From: Alloascoidea africana
Lineage: Eukaryota; Ascomycota; Alloascoideomycetes; Alloascoideales; Alloascoideaceae
Direction of reading: 5' to 3'
Assembly: GCA_030581615.1 (NCBI GenBank)
Contig: JAKTTT010000066.1
Span: 55,685-119,684, forward strand
Length of the DNA: 64,000 nucleotides
Shown here: positions 22,921 to 32,678 of the stretch, one piece after another
Numbering within the stretch: position 1 is the first letter of the stretch
How the letters are laid out: each line of letters opens with the position of its first letter
The notes under the pieces: generated by a model
What the model saw: only the letters and a program-made list of their open reading frames with translations
What the model was told of the DNA's origin: nothing
The model's database searches: none
Program-made: the position numbers and the translations under genes

Positions 22921-23185
22921 TTACATTTGTGAAAAGTAAAGAGAACTTAGTCCCCTCGTATATGAAGTGCACTATCTTGTATTATTAGAAAAATTTTGAA
23001 TATTAATTACAGAACTCTCATTAACATCTACTACTGTTGACACCAGGCAAGACATCGCATCTTCAGTATTATGTACTCTCAATCAGAGAAGGTAAGTCAT
23101 ATAGCCTAATAAACAACGCATTACCTGTGGTCAAAACGAAAAAGCTTTAAAAACGAAGAAATCAAAGAGCATAGCGTCATAACCG

Positions 23186-23917
23186 TTAATACATAAGACT
23201 CAATAAGGGAAACCCGAAAACAATAACAATAGCAGCGCTCCAAATTTTCTTGTTGAGCATCTGGAAGGTGGATGCCTCGTTCGAAGCAGAAGAGCTTCCA
23301 GAACTTGACGCTGACACACCTGAAGAACTAGGTTCATTCGCCGAATCGGTTATAGAAGAATTTTCTGTGTCTGATGACGATGCTGGTGCCTTTGAGGTAT
23401 ATGTTGTTACTGGCGTTGATGATGCTGTAGACTTCAAAGAAACGGTAACGCCTTCAATCTCCGCAGTAAGAGGATTGAATGCTTCTCCAGATGAAGAGAT
23501 AGAAACAGAAATCGATGTCGCGGCACCAGCAGCAGAATTTAATGCTTCACTGACAGACTTTGGTAGAATCCAAGTGTTGGCTCCGACACTAGCACACAAA
23601 GATTCAGCTAATGAAGTCGCTGAAACAATATCTGCAGCTTTACAGTTTTCGGCAAAGCATTCAGCAACCTCTCCGGACCAGACTGCCAGAACACACAAGC
23701 ACCCTGTTCCCCAATAAGGACACGGCGTGCTATCAGTGTCTAGCTCGACGCATTCTTTTGCACATTCTGGAAGTTTATCGTAGATTGGATCTGCAAAACC
23801 ATTAATCGAAGCAGTCTTTGGGACAGAAGGGTAGGTTGCCCAGTTTTGTGTTTCGGCCCAAGCTTTTGATGAAACTGCCAGTACTCCTGCTAAATATGCC
23901 AAACATGAAAACCTCAT
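23186..23917 (-). CDS. CFEM-domain GPI-anchored cell-wall protein
   Basis: 243 aa from the first ATG (MRFSCLAYL). An N-terminal signal peptide is followed by a CFEM domain at about residues 35-115, with eight cysteines in the expected order: CAKEC, CPYWGTGCLC, CFAENC and a last LC. A long Ser/Thr/Ala-rich stalk and a hydrophobic C-terminus (IWSAAIVIVFGFPLLSLMY) follow, as in GPI-anchored wall proteins. CFEM proteins act in haem-iron uptake or wall structure. The aspartate that ligates haem, normally three residues before the CxC pair, is Gly here, so a structural role is possible. Two alternate codons upstream of the ATG are in frame but not starts. Confidence 0.88.
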   Translation of the reverse strand: MRFSCLAYLAGVLAVSSKAWAETQNWATYPSVPKTASINGFADPIYDKLPECAKECVELDTDSTPCPYWGTGCLCVLAVWSGEVAECFAENCKAADIVSATSLAESLCASVGANTWILPKSVSEALNSAAGAATSISVSISSSGEAFNPLTAEIEGVTVSLKSTASSTPVTTYTSKAPASSSDTENSSITDSANEPSSSGVSASSSGSSSASNEASTFQMLNKKIWSAAIVIVFGFPLLSLMY

Positions 23918-25981
23918 GATGTTCAAAGTGCAATAAGTTTAAAAAAAAAAGGTTTTTCTTTTGAAAACAGACAATAACCGGAATTTATAGAAATATCTGT
24001 TTGCGCTCCTGTGGAACGATATTATCAGCTTTGCCATATCTAGATCAATCTGTCTTCACTCGTTATTGTAAGCTTGTAGAAGTTCCGGAAAATGAGATTT
24101 GAACCAAGAGCATCTCCCATCGATGTAATCTGATCTTATAGGAAAGTCCCCCACTTAAAAACCCCCTGGAACCATAAGATTATTAAATAAGAGTCCATTG
24201 CTTTTGAATCTTAGGCGTGGTACCTATATACCTTCATATTGCTCTGAGCACTCCTATTATTGTCAGACTTGGGTATTCATCAAGAAGCTTCTAGTGCTCA
24301 AGGGAGACTTACCATCTTTCGTGATTATCAAAATGTTAAACCGTTCTAGCAACACAACAAAAAATAATTAGAACAGTGAACCTTCCGAAGCTGATCTGTT
24401 GATTGACATATTAAATGTCAATATTCCGGCAAAATATTAAACGATGTGCGGTGGTACCATCTCTATCAGATGACCTTGAGGTTTAGTATGATCATAATAG
24501 GACCAAAACTCAATCATAATTCGGATTCAGACAATAGTCTTTGTCACTTGAGATTTATTCTTATTATTTTTGCCAAATGTTTTCATATGAACAGAACAGA
24601 TTGGGATTATGCACAATTTGAAATTATCCCCTCGTCTTTTTGCACTCGGCTCCTGTCTTTGTCTTTTATCGCGTCCTTGAGAAACATCAAAAAACTTGAA
24701 CCGAAAGAGCATCTATTCTTTTTTACTAGTGCCATGCCAAAACATAATGTGAAATAAATAGAATCCATCTAAATGGAACAATTGTTCGTAATTGAAGACA
24801 TCCTCCCAAGCGCAGAATATTCATTCAGTTGTGATATTAAAGTGTACATTTTTCCTGCATATCGTACCTCGTCACTCTTGTTCTGAGACGCCGGCAAACT
24901 AAGAGAAATTTGTCACAATCAGAAGGATTATGTGTAAACTTGAAAAGACATATGGTGTTTGATGTCGTTCTTTATCAGTATTTCTGATTCACGTACACCG
25001 CGTCGAAAGGGATAGAAAAAAGACTGACAAAACAATGACGGCACAAAGTGATAGAAACTTGTATGCCTTTCCTTATAACGGCTCCGCCTGCACTCCTCCA
25101 TAACTTCAGCAGAGGTCAACAACAGATGCAACAATCAGAGGCCAAGGTCAGTGCCCATCTGGACAAGGCGGTTCTTGAGGCTTCCACAGATGCTTGTAAC
25201 ACACACCTTAGAAGCTTCCCAGGAAGCTTTTTGTGGAAAATTACTAAAGGATGGTATTTTCATTACCCACAAAGAGAAAACAAGAAGATTGCGCCGCTGA
25301 AAAATCTCCAACGGTTGGCACCCTCCAGCCAGTTACAAATGGTGTAGTACTACTGCCCTTAGTTAGAGACTTTGAATTCCGTTGAAAGGTATTTCCCGGC
25401 CAGAAAACGATGCAGGCGAGGTCATTCTCTAGCTTCTTCAAAGGCTTCAGGGAAAGCTTTGTTTCTTTTTGTTCAACTTTCAAAAGAAAAAATGTGGCTT
25501 GTTTGTATTTGTGCTTGCTATACATTGCTTCTAGTTGACATTTTTTTTTCAAAATGCGTTATCCCACAACTTCCCCGGAAATTAGTATTTTCACCTCTGT
25601 TTTCTCACATGTAACCTTGAGGAGAGTTGCCATTCTGCGCCTGGCCAGATTCATCATCAAAAAGGGGAATAAAGGTAGTGAATTAGACTCTCTATGTAAT
25701 GAACAGATTGCTTTGAGATTGCCCTCTGGAGTGTATCTTACCTGCACACTGTGCTAATCGAAAGAGTAGGACCATTTGCACTTTGAGCACGATCCTCTTT
25801 TTTGTGAGAACACCCCTAAAGAACAATGACGTCATCATAGAACAAAGCCATGCCCAGCTGGTGACCGGGTAACCCAATCTCCCCGGCTCGTCTTCTCTCC
25901 TCCGGCGCTATTCTCTGCCTAACTACAAACCGCTTCAGTACCTACTGATTATTGCCATCGTGACGGGCATTTTGGTTTACC
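23918..25981. other. Intergenic between divergent CFEM and PCL genes
   Basis: About 2 kb holding both promoters. A Reb1-type octamer lies at 25865. Frames up to about 103 codons here lack features. A tRNA-like T-loop at about 24100 does not fold into a tRNA. Confidence 0.5.
25865..25872. promoter_or_regulatory. Reb1-type site CCGGGTAA
   Basis: Exact octamer 110 bp before the start of the Pho80-like cyclin gene. Confidence 0.6.
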
Positions 25982-27778
25982 ATGTCACAAGATTCCTCGC
26001 ACAACAACTATTCGCACTCATACTCTTATTCATCAGTTAATGCAAACAGTTTAGGATCTTCCTATAGTTCGGCTAGCCCTGGCACATCTTTTCCCAGCCA
26101 CTCACCCACTAGCGAGCCTCCCCTACCCCTCTCGTCATCTTCATCAAGTGCTCGTAATACTCTCAGAGATGTGTCATTTCATAGTCATGCCTTAGAATCA
26201 ACAGGTAATAATAAAACGACCGGAAGAACTTCTCTTCTTACGTCCGAGCTTGCCGCCAGCAGGGCATCATCTTCAAGATTGAAGTTTAGTGACTCGTCAA
26301 ACGCTGGGACCAATGCAAATACCAATGGAGCGTTAGCCATACCCGTACGTACGTCTTCGGGATCAACAGAGACTACAGCTACTGAGAATGCACGCTTATC
26401 AAGTTTCAAAAGCTCCTCTACTCAGAATGCGAATACAGTACCGGCCTTCGGAAACGGCTTTTCGTCTGGTTTCTGTCCTGAAAGGCTCAACCGACAATCA
26501 AGACAGGGTTCTCTGGGACAAGACTCTCGAGCACCAACTTCATCTTCATTCTCGGCATCCGAACGACGAAATAGTAACGCAATGTTCTATAATACTCCTA
26601 ATGTTGTGTCCTCCTCATATAAGAGTGCAAATGCAAGTAGCTTCAACGCCCGATCATTTCAATCGACCTTCATCACACAAGATAATCAACATGAATGGTC
26701 ACCTGCTCAGAAACGTGGTTCATATTCCAGAGCATCTAGAGGTTTTCAGACCTTTCCATCTCACCAGAACGACTCTCATTTTCAGTTTAACCAACCCATG
26801 CCAGCATTGTCTAACTCTAGCGTGAACTCTAGCGGTCAAACTCAAAACTTTTCACACTCAAATTACAGAGCAAGAATAACTAAGGGTGAAGAAAATGCTC
26901 CTCGGAAACCCGACAATAGGAAAGAACACTTTGATATCATGAATCACCCTACGGACGAACTACTACAGATGCTCTCTGCTCTTTTAACCAAAATAATCGA
27001 GGCGAATGACGAACAATATAGGAGTCTTCATCAAAACAAAGGAAATGCTAGGCTTGGCCCAGCAAATAAGTTTGTTGCCGATGCTAATTCATTCACTGGA
27101 CGAAATATACCAGCTATAAGTCTGCATGCTTATCTCTGTCGAATATTGAAATATTGTCCTGTGACCAATGAAGTCTTTTTAAGTTTACTAGTTTATTTTG
27201 ACAGAATTTCAAAAAGGGTCAATTCAACGATTATTGGAGGAAACCTTACAAATAAGACTAAAAAAGACGAGAATAAGAAAACGAAGGAAGAAAACGCCGA
27301 TTTTATGGATGAAGATGTTGACGATGACAATAGTAGTCACTCAGCGACAGATTCTGGAAATCCTTCACCAAGCACAAATGAGAGTTCATCTGACGGGTCC
27401 TACCCTTCAACATCGACTATCCTCTCTTCGCCGGAGACTGGCATCTCTGAGAAGCGAAGCACACGATTTTCTTGTCAAATGCCAAAGCAGGAACAACTGT
27501 TTGTAATGAACTCATACAACATACATCGATTGATAATTGCTGGTTTAACAGTTTCCAGCAAGTTTTTTTCAGACGTTTTTTATAAGAATTCGAGATATGC
27601 AAAAGTTGGAGGGCTTCCACTCGAGGAGTTGTGTGATTTAGAGATTCAGTTTTTGCTTTTAACTGATTTTAATTTGATGGTTACGGTTGAAGAACTTCAA
27701 CGGTATGGGGATTTGCTCTTGAAGTTTTGGAAACGAGAGGCTGCCAAAAACACGGCATCCACTAGCAAGTCGACCTGA
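25982..27778 (+). CDS. Pho80/Pcl-type cyclin (Pho85 partner)
   Basis: 598 aa from an ATG just after GGTTTACC. The first about 310 residues are Ser/Asn/Thr-rich and disordered. The cyclin fold starts near 370: ISLHAYLCRILKYCP, then VFLSLLVYFDRI, as in the Pho80/Pcl6/7/8/10 group rather than B-type cyclins. Helix 2-3 is interrupted by about 90 acidic and Ser-rich residues (DEDVDDDNS). The fold then resumes with SYNIHRLIIAGLTVSSKFF, GLPLEELCDLEIQFLLL and FNLMVTVEELQRYG. Such cyclins direct the kinase Pho85 to phosphate, glycogen or polarity targets. The inserted loop and N-terminus suggest a Pcl6/Pcl7-like member. The exact paralogue is not decidable. Confidence 0.88.
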   Translation: MSQDSSHNNYSHSYSYSSVNANSLGSSYSSASPGTSFPSHSPTSEPPLPLSSSSSSARNTLRDVSFHSHALESTGNNKTTGRTSLLTSELAASRASSSRLKFSDSSNAGTNANTNGALAIPVRTSSGSTETTATENARLSSFKSSSTQNANTVPAFGNGFSSGFCPERLNRQSRQGSLGQDSRAPTSSSFSASERRNSNAMFYNTPNVVSSSYKSANASSFNARSFQSTFITQDNQHEWSPAQKRGSYSRASRGFQTFPSHQNDSHFQFNQPMPALSNSSVNSSGQTQNFSHSNYRARITKGEENAPRKPDNRKEHFDIMNHPTDELLQMLSALLTKIIEANDEQYRSLHQNKGNARLGPANKFVADANSFTGRNIPAISLHAYLCRILKYCPVTNEVFLSLLVYFDRISKRVNSTIIGGNLTNKTKKDENKKTKEENADFMDEDVDDDNSSHSATDSGNPSPSTNESSSDGSYPSTSTILSSPETGISEKRSTRFSCQMPKQEQLFVMNSYNIHRLIIAGLTVSSKFFSDVFYKNSRYAKVGGLPLEELCDLEIQFLLLTDFNLMVTVEELQRYGDLLLKFWKREAAKNTASTSKST

Positions 27779-28678
27779 ATGTTCTTCATTTGATCTTAGA
27801 GTTTAAGTGATCTTTGATTTGTTTTGGTTTTCCATTATGAGGTCATGACTATCTGCCTTTCTCTAGTTGCTTTTTTGTTTTGGCAGAGAGTATACTTGTT
27901 TTCTATTTTTTATATACATTTATTGATGGGTTATGGAAAGTGTATATATGATTTGTGTATAGTATACCGAGCTTATGTTTACGGAAAATCAGTTTATCCT
28001 ATCGACTTTGTAATAATGCTTAGCTTTGCATGGAAGTCTTGAGAAATGAATTTTTGAACCATTATTCCCCAGCGAGAAAAGGGGAGCCGTGTGAAAAACT
28101 GCTACAAGGGCTATGTGGTATCAAATGCGTATCGTTCGCGAGCTTCTCAAGACTCACAAAGAAGTAACTTGATACAAATACTGTAGGAGTTTTAATTTAA
28201 TACAAAAATAGAGCAGGTTAGCCCTATGTTACGCAAAGGCTGAAGAAACATTTGGTCCGCAAATACGAAGAACCGACAAAGCAAGTAGACAGTTGCAACG
28301 GAAAAGAACAAAAACCAAGTATTGTAGTCACACTGATCCAAGAACAAGAATGATTCGTTAGGGTCACCAAGTGAAGCGAGAATATGGATGTAAAAGTCTG
28401 AGCTTCATAAAACAGTAGAACAAACCCAACGAAAATTTTGAAAATTGGGGACAATTTGCTGCTCAGTTGTATAAAATTCGAATTTTTAAGTTAGAAATTA
28501 GTCCCAGGTTGATGAATCGTTGTGTCGGACTCCACAATGTAGTTTAATGCCAAAACCAATTTACATGCTACTAAAGGTCAGAAAAACACCAATCAACATT
28601 AAAACGTTCTATACCCGAATCTATGGATAATCATGTCTAAAGCAATTAAAAAGGGATTCAAATACATAAGACTGAACT
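27779..28678. other. Intergenic, convergent 3' ends (PCL / MFS)
   Basis: AT-rich 3' flanks. Hydrophobic short frames result from T-rich DNA. Nothing else is visible. Confidence 0.55.
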
Positions 28679-30397
28679 CTATTCTTTCAAATCTTCTTCC
28701 TTCTCACTGTTTTCCAATATTGTCTTTGTGTTCACTTCATTTTCATCCTTATTTTCCAAGTGTTGTCGTACTTCTGAAGGAATATCTCCTTTCTTTGAGT
28801 TGTAAACGATAATTTTGTTTAGTCTTGCATCTTTTTTCTCTTGTCGTTTGTAAAACCAGAGTACCACGAATGTCCATAATACGAGACAGAATGCCGATGT
28901 TGCAGTGAACGAGTAACCTTTCAAATATCTGGGTCGTTCTTCAGTGCGCCATACCAATACAGCGGTCCAGGCACTAAATGCTGAAGCCATTACATTTGCG
29001 GTGACAAGAGTGATGGATCTTTCTATAGCGTCATGTCGACAAATATCACTGATTTGTCCATACAATACTGGCGCCATTGCCCATCCTGTGTACTGAACAC
29101 ACCAAGCAAACCATTTGGCCCCTTCAGGAATGTGCCACACTGCTAAAAGAACATTCCCTGTAATATTAAAGACTTGTGAAAAAACAATTGCTCCCCAACG
29201 ACAATTCAACAAATCTGCAAAAAGGCATGTCAAGGAAATCCAAATAACGCCCAATGCTGGCGTTATAGCAGACATGCTGTTAACTTTTCCAATACTGTAT
29301 CGTCCCAAACTCTTTAACCAAAAGATATAAGCTCCAGAGGCTCCATTACTGTTTAGCCAACAAAAGATGTCCCAAATTGTAACAACATAAATCTTCCAGG
29401 ATTTGATGATCTTTAGCCAGACTTTTTTACTAAATATAGCCTTTGTTGGGTCAACTTGCTCAATACTCTCTTTCTTCAGTCTTTGCCTGGCCAATCTAAT
29501 TTCGTCATCGGTTAAAAACAAAGAGTAACAGTTTTTGGGAGTCCCTGGAATCATATATAACCCTAGAAGAGCCACAGGAAAAGTTATAATAGCATCGATT
29601 ATAAACATCCATCGCCAACCTGCCAAACCGTTTTTACCGTTCATATTGTCATAGATTGATCCTTGCAAGAGTCCAGAAGTCATGATCCCCAAATACTGAC
29701 CCATATAATAAAACCCTCCCCTCCTGCTGATTTCGGAAGGTTTGTACCATGAACCAAAAAGATAATGCATTGATGGATAGGCACCAGCTTCAAAGACTCC
29801 CACAAAGAAACGAAAACATTGAACTTGTCCAACAGTTTGTGCTTTGTACAACAAAAGAGTGAACAACCCCCAGCCAAGGTCGGCAAGTGGGAGAGTATAA
29901 CAAAGTGGTGTTTTGACAAATAGCCAAATGAAAGGTAGCTGAAAGACACAATTTGCAACAGTGAACACGCTCTGCGTTTGCACAAGATCATTTCCCTTGA
30001 ACCCAACATCCTCTTCCATACCACTAACAAAAGCATTGTTTAAGTTGGACTGATCGAGATACTTAACCCAGTAGAATAAAAATGAGTAAAAAGTTAACAA
30101 AATGTCAAGTTTCAGGATTAGTTTTCTCTCTGCTGGAGTGTCATTGGGATCAAACCAGTGATACCATCGCTTGCCCTCTGTTTTCTGCTTTGGCAAACGA
30201 TACTCGTATTCGTCGAAAAATTTCCATTTGGATCTATTCGCTTCATCTCTGTACTCGTACTCGATGATCTCTTCGTCCTCCTTTTGGCTACTGGCACTGC
30301 TGTCACCCTTTACATGGATTTCTGGTTCTGGGAAGTCCTCCACATACCGACGATGGGGGATAAAAGACCAAATTCGACTGGTTTTCGCGTCAGCCAT
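28679..30397 (-). CDS. MFS transporter, Dal5/anion:cation symporter family (pantothenate/biotin type)
   Basis: 572 aa with a hydrophilic N-terminal tail, twelve predictable membrane segments and a charged C-terminus. The first membrane segment and loop (FYWVKYLDQSNLNNAFVSG, then GFKGNDLVQTQ) are characteristic of the allantoate permease-like family, and resemble the Fen2/Vht1/Liz1 branch that imports pantothenate or biotin. PWG/WRW-type motifs in loop 4-5 (LAGWRWMFIIDAI) and GTPKNC after TM6 support it. Members are proton-coupled plasma-membrane importers of organic anions. The substrate cannot be told. The start ATG is the only one ahead of the conserved region. Confidence 0.88.
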   Translation of the reverse strand: MADAKTSRIWSFIPHRRYVEDFPEPEIHVKGDSSASSQKEDEEIIEYEYRDEANRSKWKFFDEYEYRLPKQKTEGKRWYHWFDPNDTPAERKLILKLDILLTFYSFLFYWVKYLDQSNLNNAFVSGMEEDVGFKGNDLVQTQSVFTVANCVFQLPFIWLFVKTPLCYTLPLADLGWGLFTLLLYKAQTVGQVQCFRFFVGVFEAGAYPSMHYLFGSWYKPSEISRRGGFYYMGQYLGIMTSGLLQGSIYDNMNGKNGLAGWRWMFIIDAIITFPVALLGLYMIPGTPKNCYSLFLTDDEIRLARQRLKKESIEQVDPTKAIFSKKVWLKIIKSWKIYVVTIWDIFCWLNSNGASGAYIFWLKSLGRYSIGKVNSMSAITPALGVIWISLTCLFADLLNCRWGAIVFSQVFNITGNVLLAVWHIPEGAKWFAWCVQYTGWAMAPVLYGQISDICRHDAIERSITLVTANVMASAFSAWTAVLVWRTEERPRYLKGYSFTATSAFCLVLWTFVVLWFYKRQEKKDARLNKIIVYNSKKGDIPSEVRQHLENKDENEVNTKTILENSEKEEDLKE

Positions 30398-31372
30398 GCT
30401 TGAACAATATGGGGTTGTTTGATGAGAACCAAAAACACAAAACTTTATTGATTTTTGTTCTTGAAGGTTTCTAAGGCCCTTTATATACCATTAACCATTG
30501 GGGATTTTTTCTTCGCTCGCTCGGCTCGAGGCCAAAGTTAGCTTAGGTTATAGATACTTTTGAGCACGCCATTGCCAGTGATTCTCAATACGGCCATGAT
30601 GAGCACAGCGCAGCAACTTTGCCAAATTTATAGGGGGATTCTAAGACACGGTGCAAAGACAATATCATGAAAATGCCGAGTTTCAGGAAATTGGATAAAA
30701 CAGAACTGAGCAATTGTGATCATTGCGACATTTTCAAACCTTTAGATTTTCAGCTCAGCGCAAAAAAAAGGTCCGGACAAGCTTTGTTTTTAGGCTTTAC
30801 TGCATATGCATTTATAATTGTTCTTGGAGAGATGGCAGCATCCATCAAATATGTATGTAGCTTGCCCCATTGCTTCAAAAATGATAAAGCGCTATTCTAA
30901 TTGCATTGTGCTAGATGTATGACGATTTTGAAATGACGCTTGAGAATTTAATCAATCGACATAAATGCCTGGGTAAGGAAAAAAGGAGAAATCAAGAAAG
31001 CTGATTCCGTGCCTTTCGTATGTCGATGTCCCAAATTCAAACTGAAATTAAAATCAAAGAAGCGAGATTCTTCCAGTGATAAAAGCCGTATAACAGATGG
31101 AGCATATATAGTGTTTGACAGTCGGTAGTAGAACAAATCGTCTTGACTCTTTAAACAGCAATCGCTCGTGACAGAAACTTTGTTAAGATGAGTACGGTTC
31201 CTCGATGAGACTAGCAGAAGCTTCGCCTACGCTACAGAGGTATGTCCCAGAGTAGATCCAGAGGATACAGTTCTAGATTCTGTAAATCAGGGTTCAGGGT
31301 CTTCATGAAGCAAAGCTTAATGACATGTTTATAAGCATTCCTATATGGCTATATAAGCATTTGGCATGTCCT
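30398..31372. other. Intergenic between MFS gene and HIS1 3' end
   Basis: Holds the MFS promoter and the HIS1 3' flank, with one small membrane-protein-like ORF (30667-30900, listed separately). Nothing else is recognised. Confidence 0.5.
30667..30900 (+). CDS. Small ORF, 77 codons, one possible membrane segment
   Basis: ATG-started frame, divergent from the MFS gene. A CDHCDIF-type Cys/His cluster precedes one hydrophobic segment (ALFLGFTAYAFIIVLGEM). No family is recognised; chance is the main alternative. Confidence 0.2.
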   Translation: MKMPSFRKLDKTELSNCDHCDIFKPLDFQLSAKKRSGQALFLGFTAYAFIIVLGEMAASIKYVCSLPHCFKNDKALF

Positions 31373-32342
31373 CTAGACACGGCAATTGGAAATGTTAAAC
31401 ACTAGAATGTCAGAAGCACCAGCTTTTTTCAGATCATCCATAGTTGTTCCGATACTGGCCTTTTCGACCATTGAGCTCACTGCAACCCAATCATCTTCTT
31501 CCAGAGGAGAGACAGTAGCGGCTCTTCTTCCTGGGGTGAACTTCAAAACAACAGGTAGAATAGATCTTGGGGCATTGTAGTTACACAAAACATATTTTTC
31601 TGCAGCGATCACGCCTTCGATTCTCGATTTTATGGTTTCTAGCAGTTCTGGATGAGAAGGTTTGGGAGAAGCAATGAGATAAGCTGAGGTTGACAGAACT
31701 GTATCAATCGCATGGAGCCCAGCAGCACGCATTGTTTCACCAGACTCGACGAGATCCACAATTGCATCTGCAACGCCAAGGGCACAGGATGCCTCTACTG
31801 AACCTCCGACATATTTGATCTTGGTCTTCAGCGTCTCTCCCTTTTCCAGATCAATGCCTTCCAGCTTTGCAAAGTATTCTCTTGTCAATGTGGTGAAGGA
31901 TGAGACGATGGTTTTGCCGATGAGTTGTTTAGGATCATCATATGGACCATCTTCAGGAACTTGTACTTGCAGTTTGCAATTTCCGAAGCTCAAATCTTGC
32001 AAAAGATTTACATCGACCTTCGATTCCTGGACCTGATCATAGCCCGTTATGCCAAGAGAACAACGGCCTTCTCCTACAAACGTTGGGATGTCTGAGGCAG
32101 GTAAGAAAATAAGAGCGATCGGGAAATTCGTAGACAGCGCGATATCCAAACGGGGATTTCTCCGATATCGAATGTCTGCTCCTTGGAGTAACTGAGCACA
32201 TCTATCGTATAGTCTTCCCTCTGAGAGACCCGATGTTAGTTTTCAACGTTCAACGCTAAGCAAGAAAAAACAGAAGTGAAAAATTATTACTTTTGGGGAC
32301 AGCTAAAAGCAATCTGTCAGTTAGGTGGTTCACTAAATCCAT
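31373..32342 (-). CDS. HIS1: ATP phosphoribosyltransferase (His1), two exons
   Basis: Exon 1 is 32291-32342, the intron 32221-32290 (70 nt; GTAATA donor, AACTAAC branch-like motif, CTCAG acceptor) and exon 2 31373-32220, giving 299 aa; I recall about 297 aa for S. cerevisiae His1. It catalyses the first step of histidine synthesis, joining ATP and PRPP to form phosphoribosyl-ATP. The opening MDLVNHLTDRLLLAVPKKGR, the join KKGRLYD, LDIALSTNFPIALIFLPASDI, FVGEGRCSLGITGYDQV and the PRPP-loop region GVADAIVDLVESGETMRAAGL are all present. The C-terminal regulatory (histidine-binding) domain is complete. The intron follows the KK codons near residue 18. Two Gcn4 sites lie upstream. Confidence 0.96.
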
Positions 32343-32496
32343 CTTCAGCTATTATGAACGCAGTCTATTGCCTTTGGAATTGGATTGCCGGGGGTGGTTG
32401 TTAAAAGGAATGGGAGTTCAACTGCAGTTCAGATTTACTACGTATTAATACTGTTGATCCAAGCTTGACTCAACCCGGCCGCTGACGAGGCCAAAC

Positions 32497-32505
32497 ATGA
32501 CTCAT
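32497..32505. promoter_or_regulatory. Gcn4 site ATGACTCAT in HIS1 promoter
   Basis: Perfect palindromic match to RTGACTCAY, 155 bp upstream of the HIS1 start. Gcn4 activates amino-acid synthesis genes under starvation. Confidence 0.8.
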
Positions 32506-32654
32506 TCCCAAAGGATAAAATCTTAACTATAGACAATAAACACACACCGCTACGTTCCCACCGGCTCCCGGCCGCCCAGATCCATGCTATCTCTGTTTTT
32601 TAAAACGTTCCCAGCGCCAAACAGGCGATCCGTGAAAAATCGGCCAACTCCGAG

Positions 32655-32663
32655 ATGAGTCAC
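32655..32663. promoter_or_regulatory. Second Gcn4 site (GTGACTCAT on minus) in HIS1 promoter
   Basis: Perfect RTGACTCAY on the gene strand, 313 bp upstream of the start and 8 bp from a Reb1-type octamer. Confidence 0.75.
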
Positions 32664-32670
32664 AGCGCGG

Positions 32671-32678
32671 TTACCCGG
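32671..32678. promoter_or_regulatory. Reb1-type site TTACCCGG
   Basis: Exact octamer 329 bp upstream of HIS1, next to the distal Gcn4 site. Confidence 0.6.

Noticed and set aside
24080-24150. GGTTCAAATC-type T-loop on the minus strand
   Set aside because: The T-stem does not pair, and no acceptor or D-arm partner is found at the right distance.
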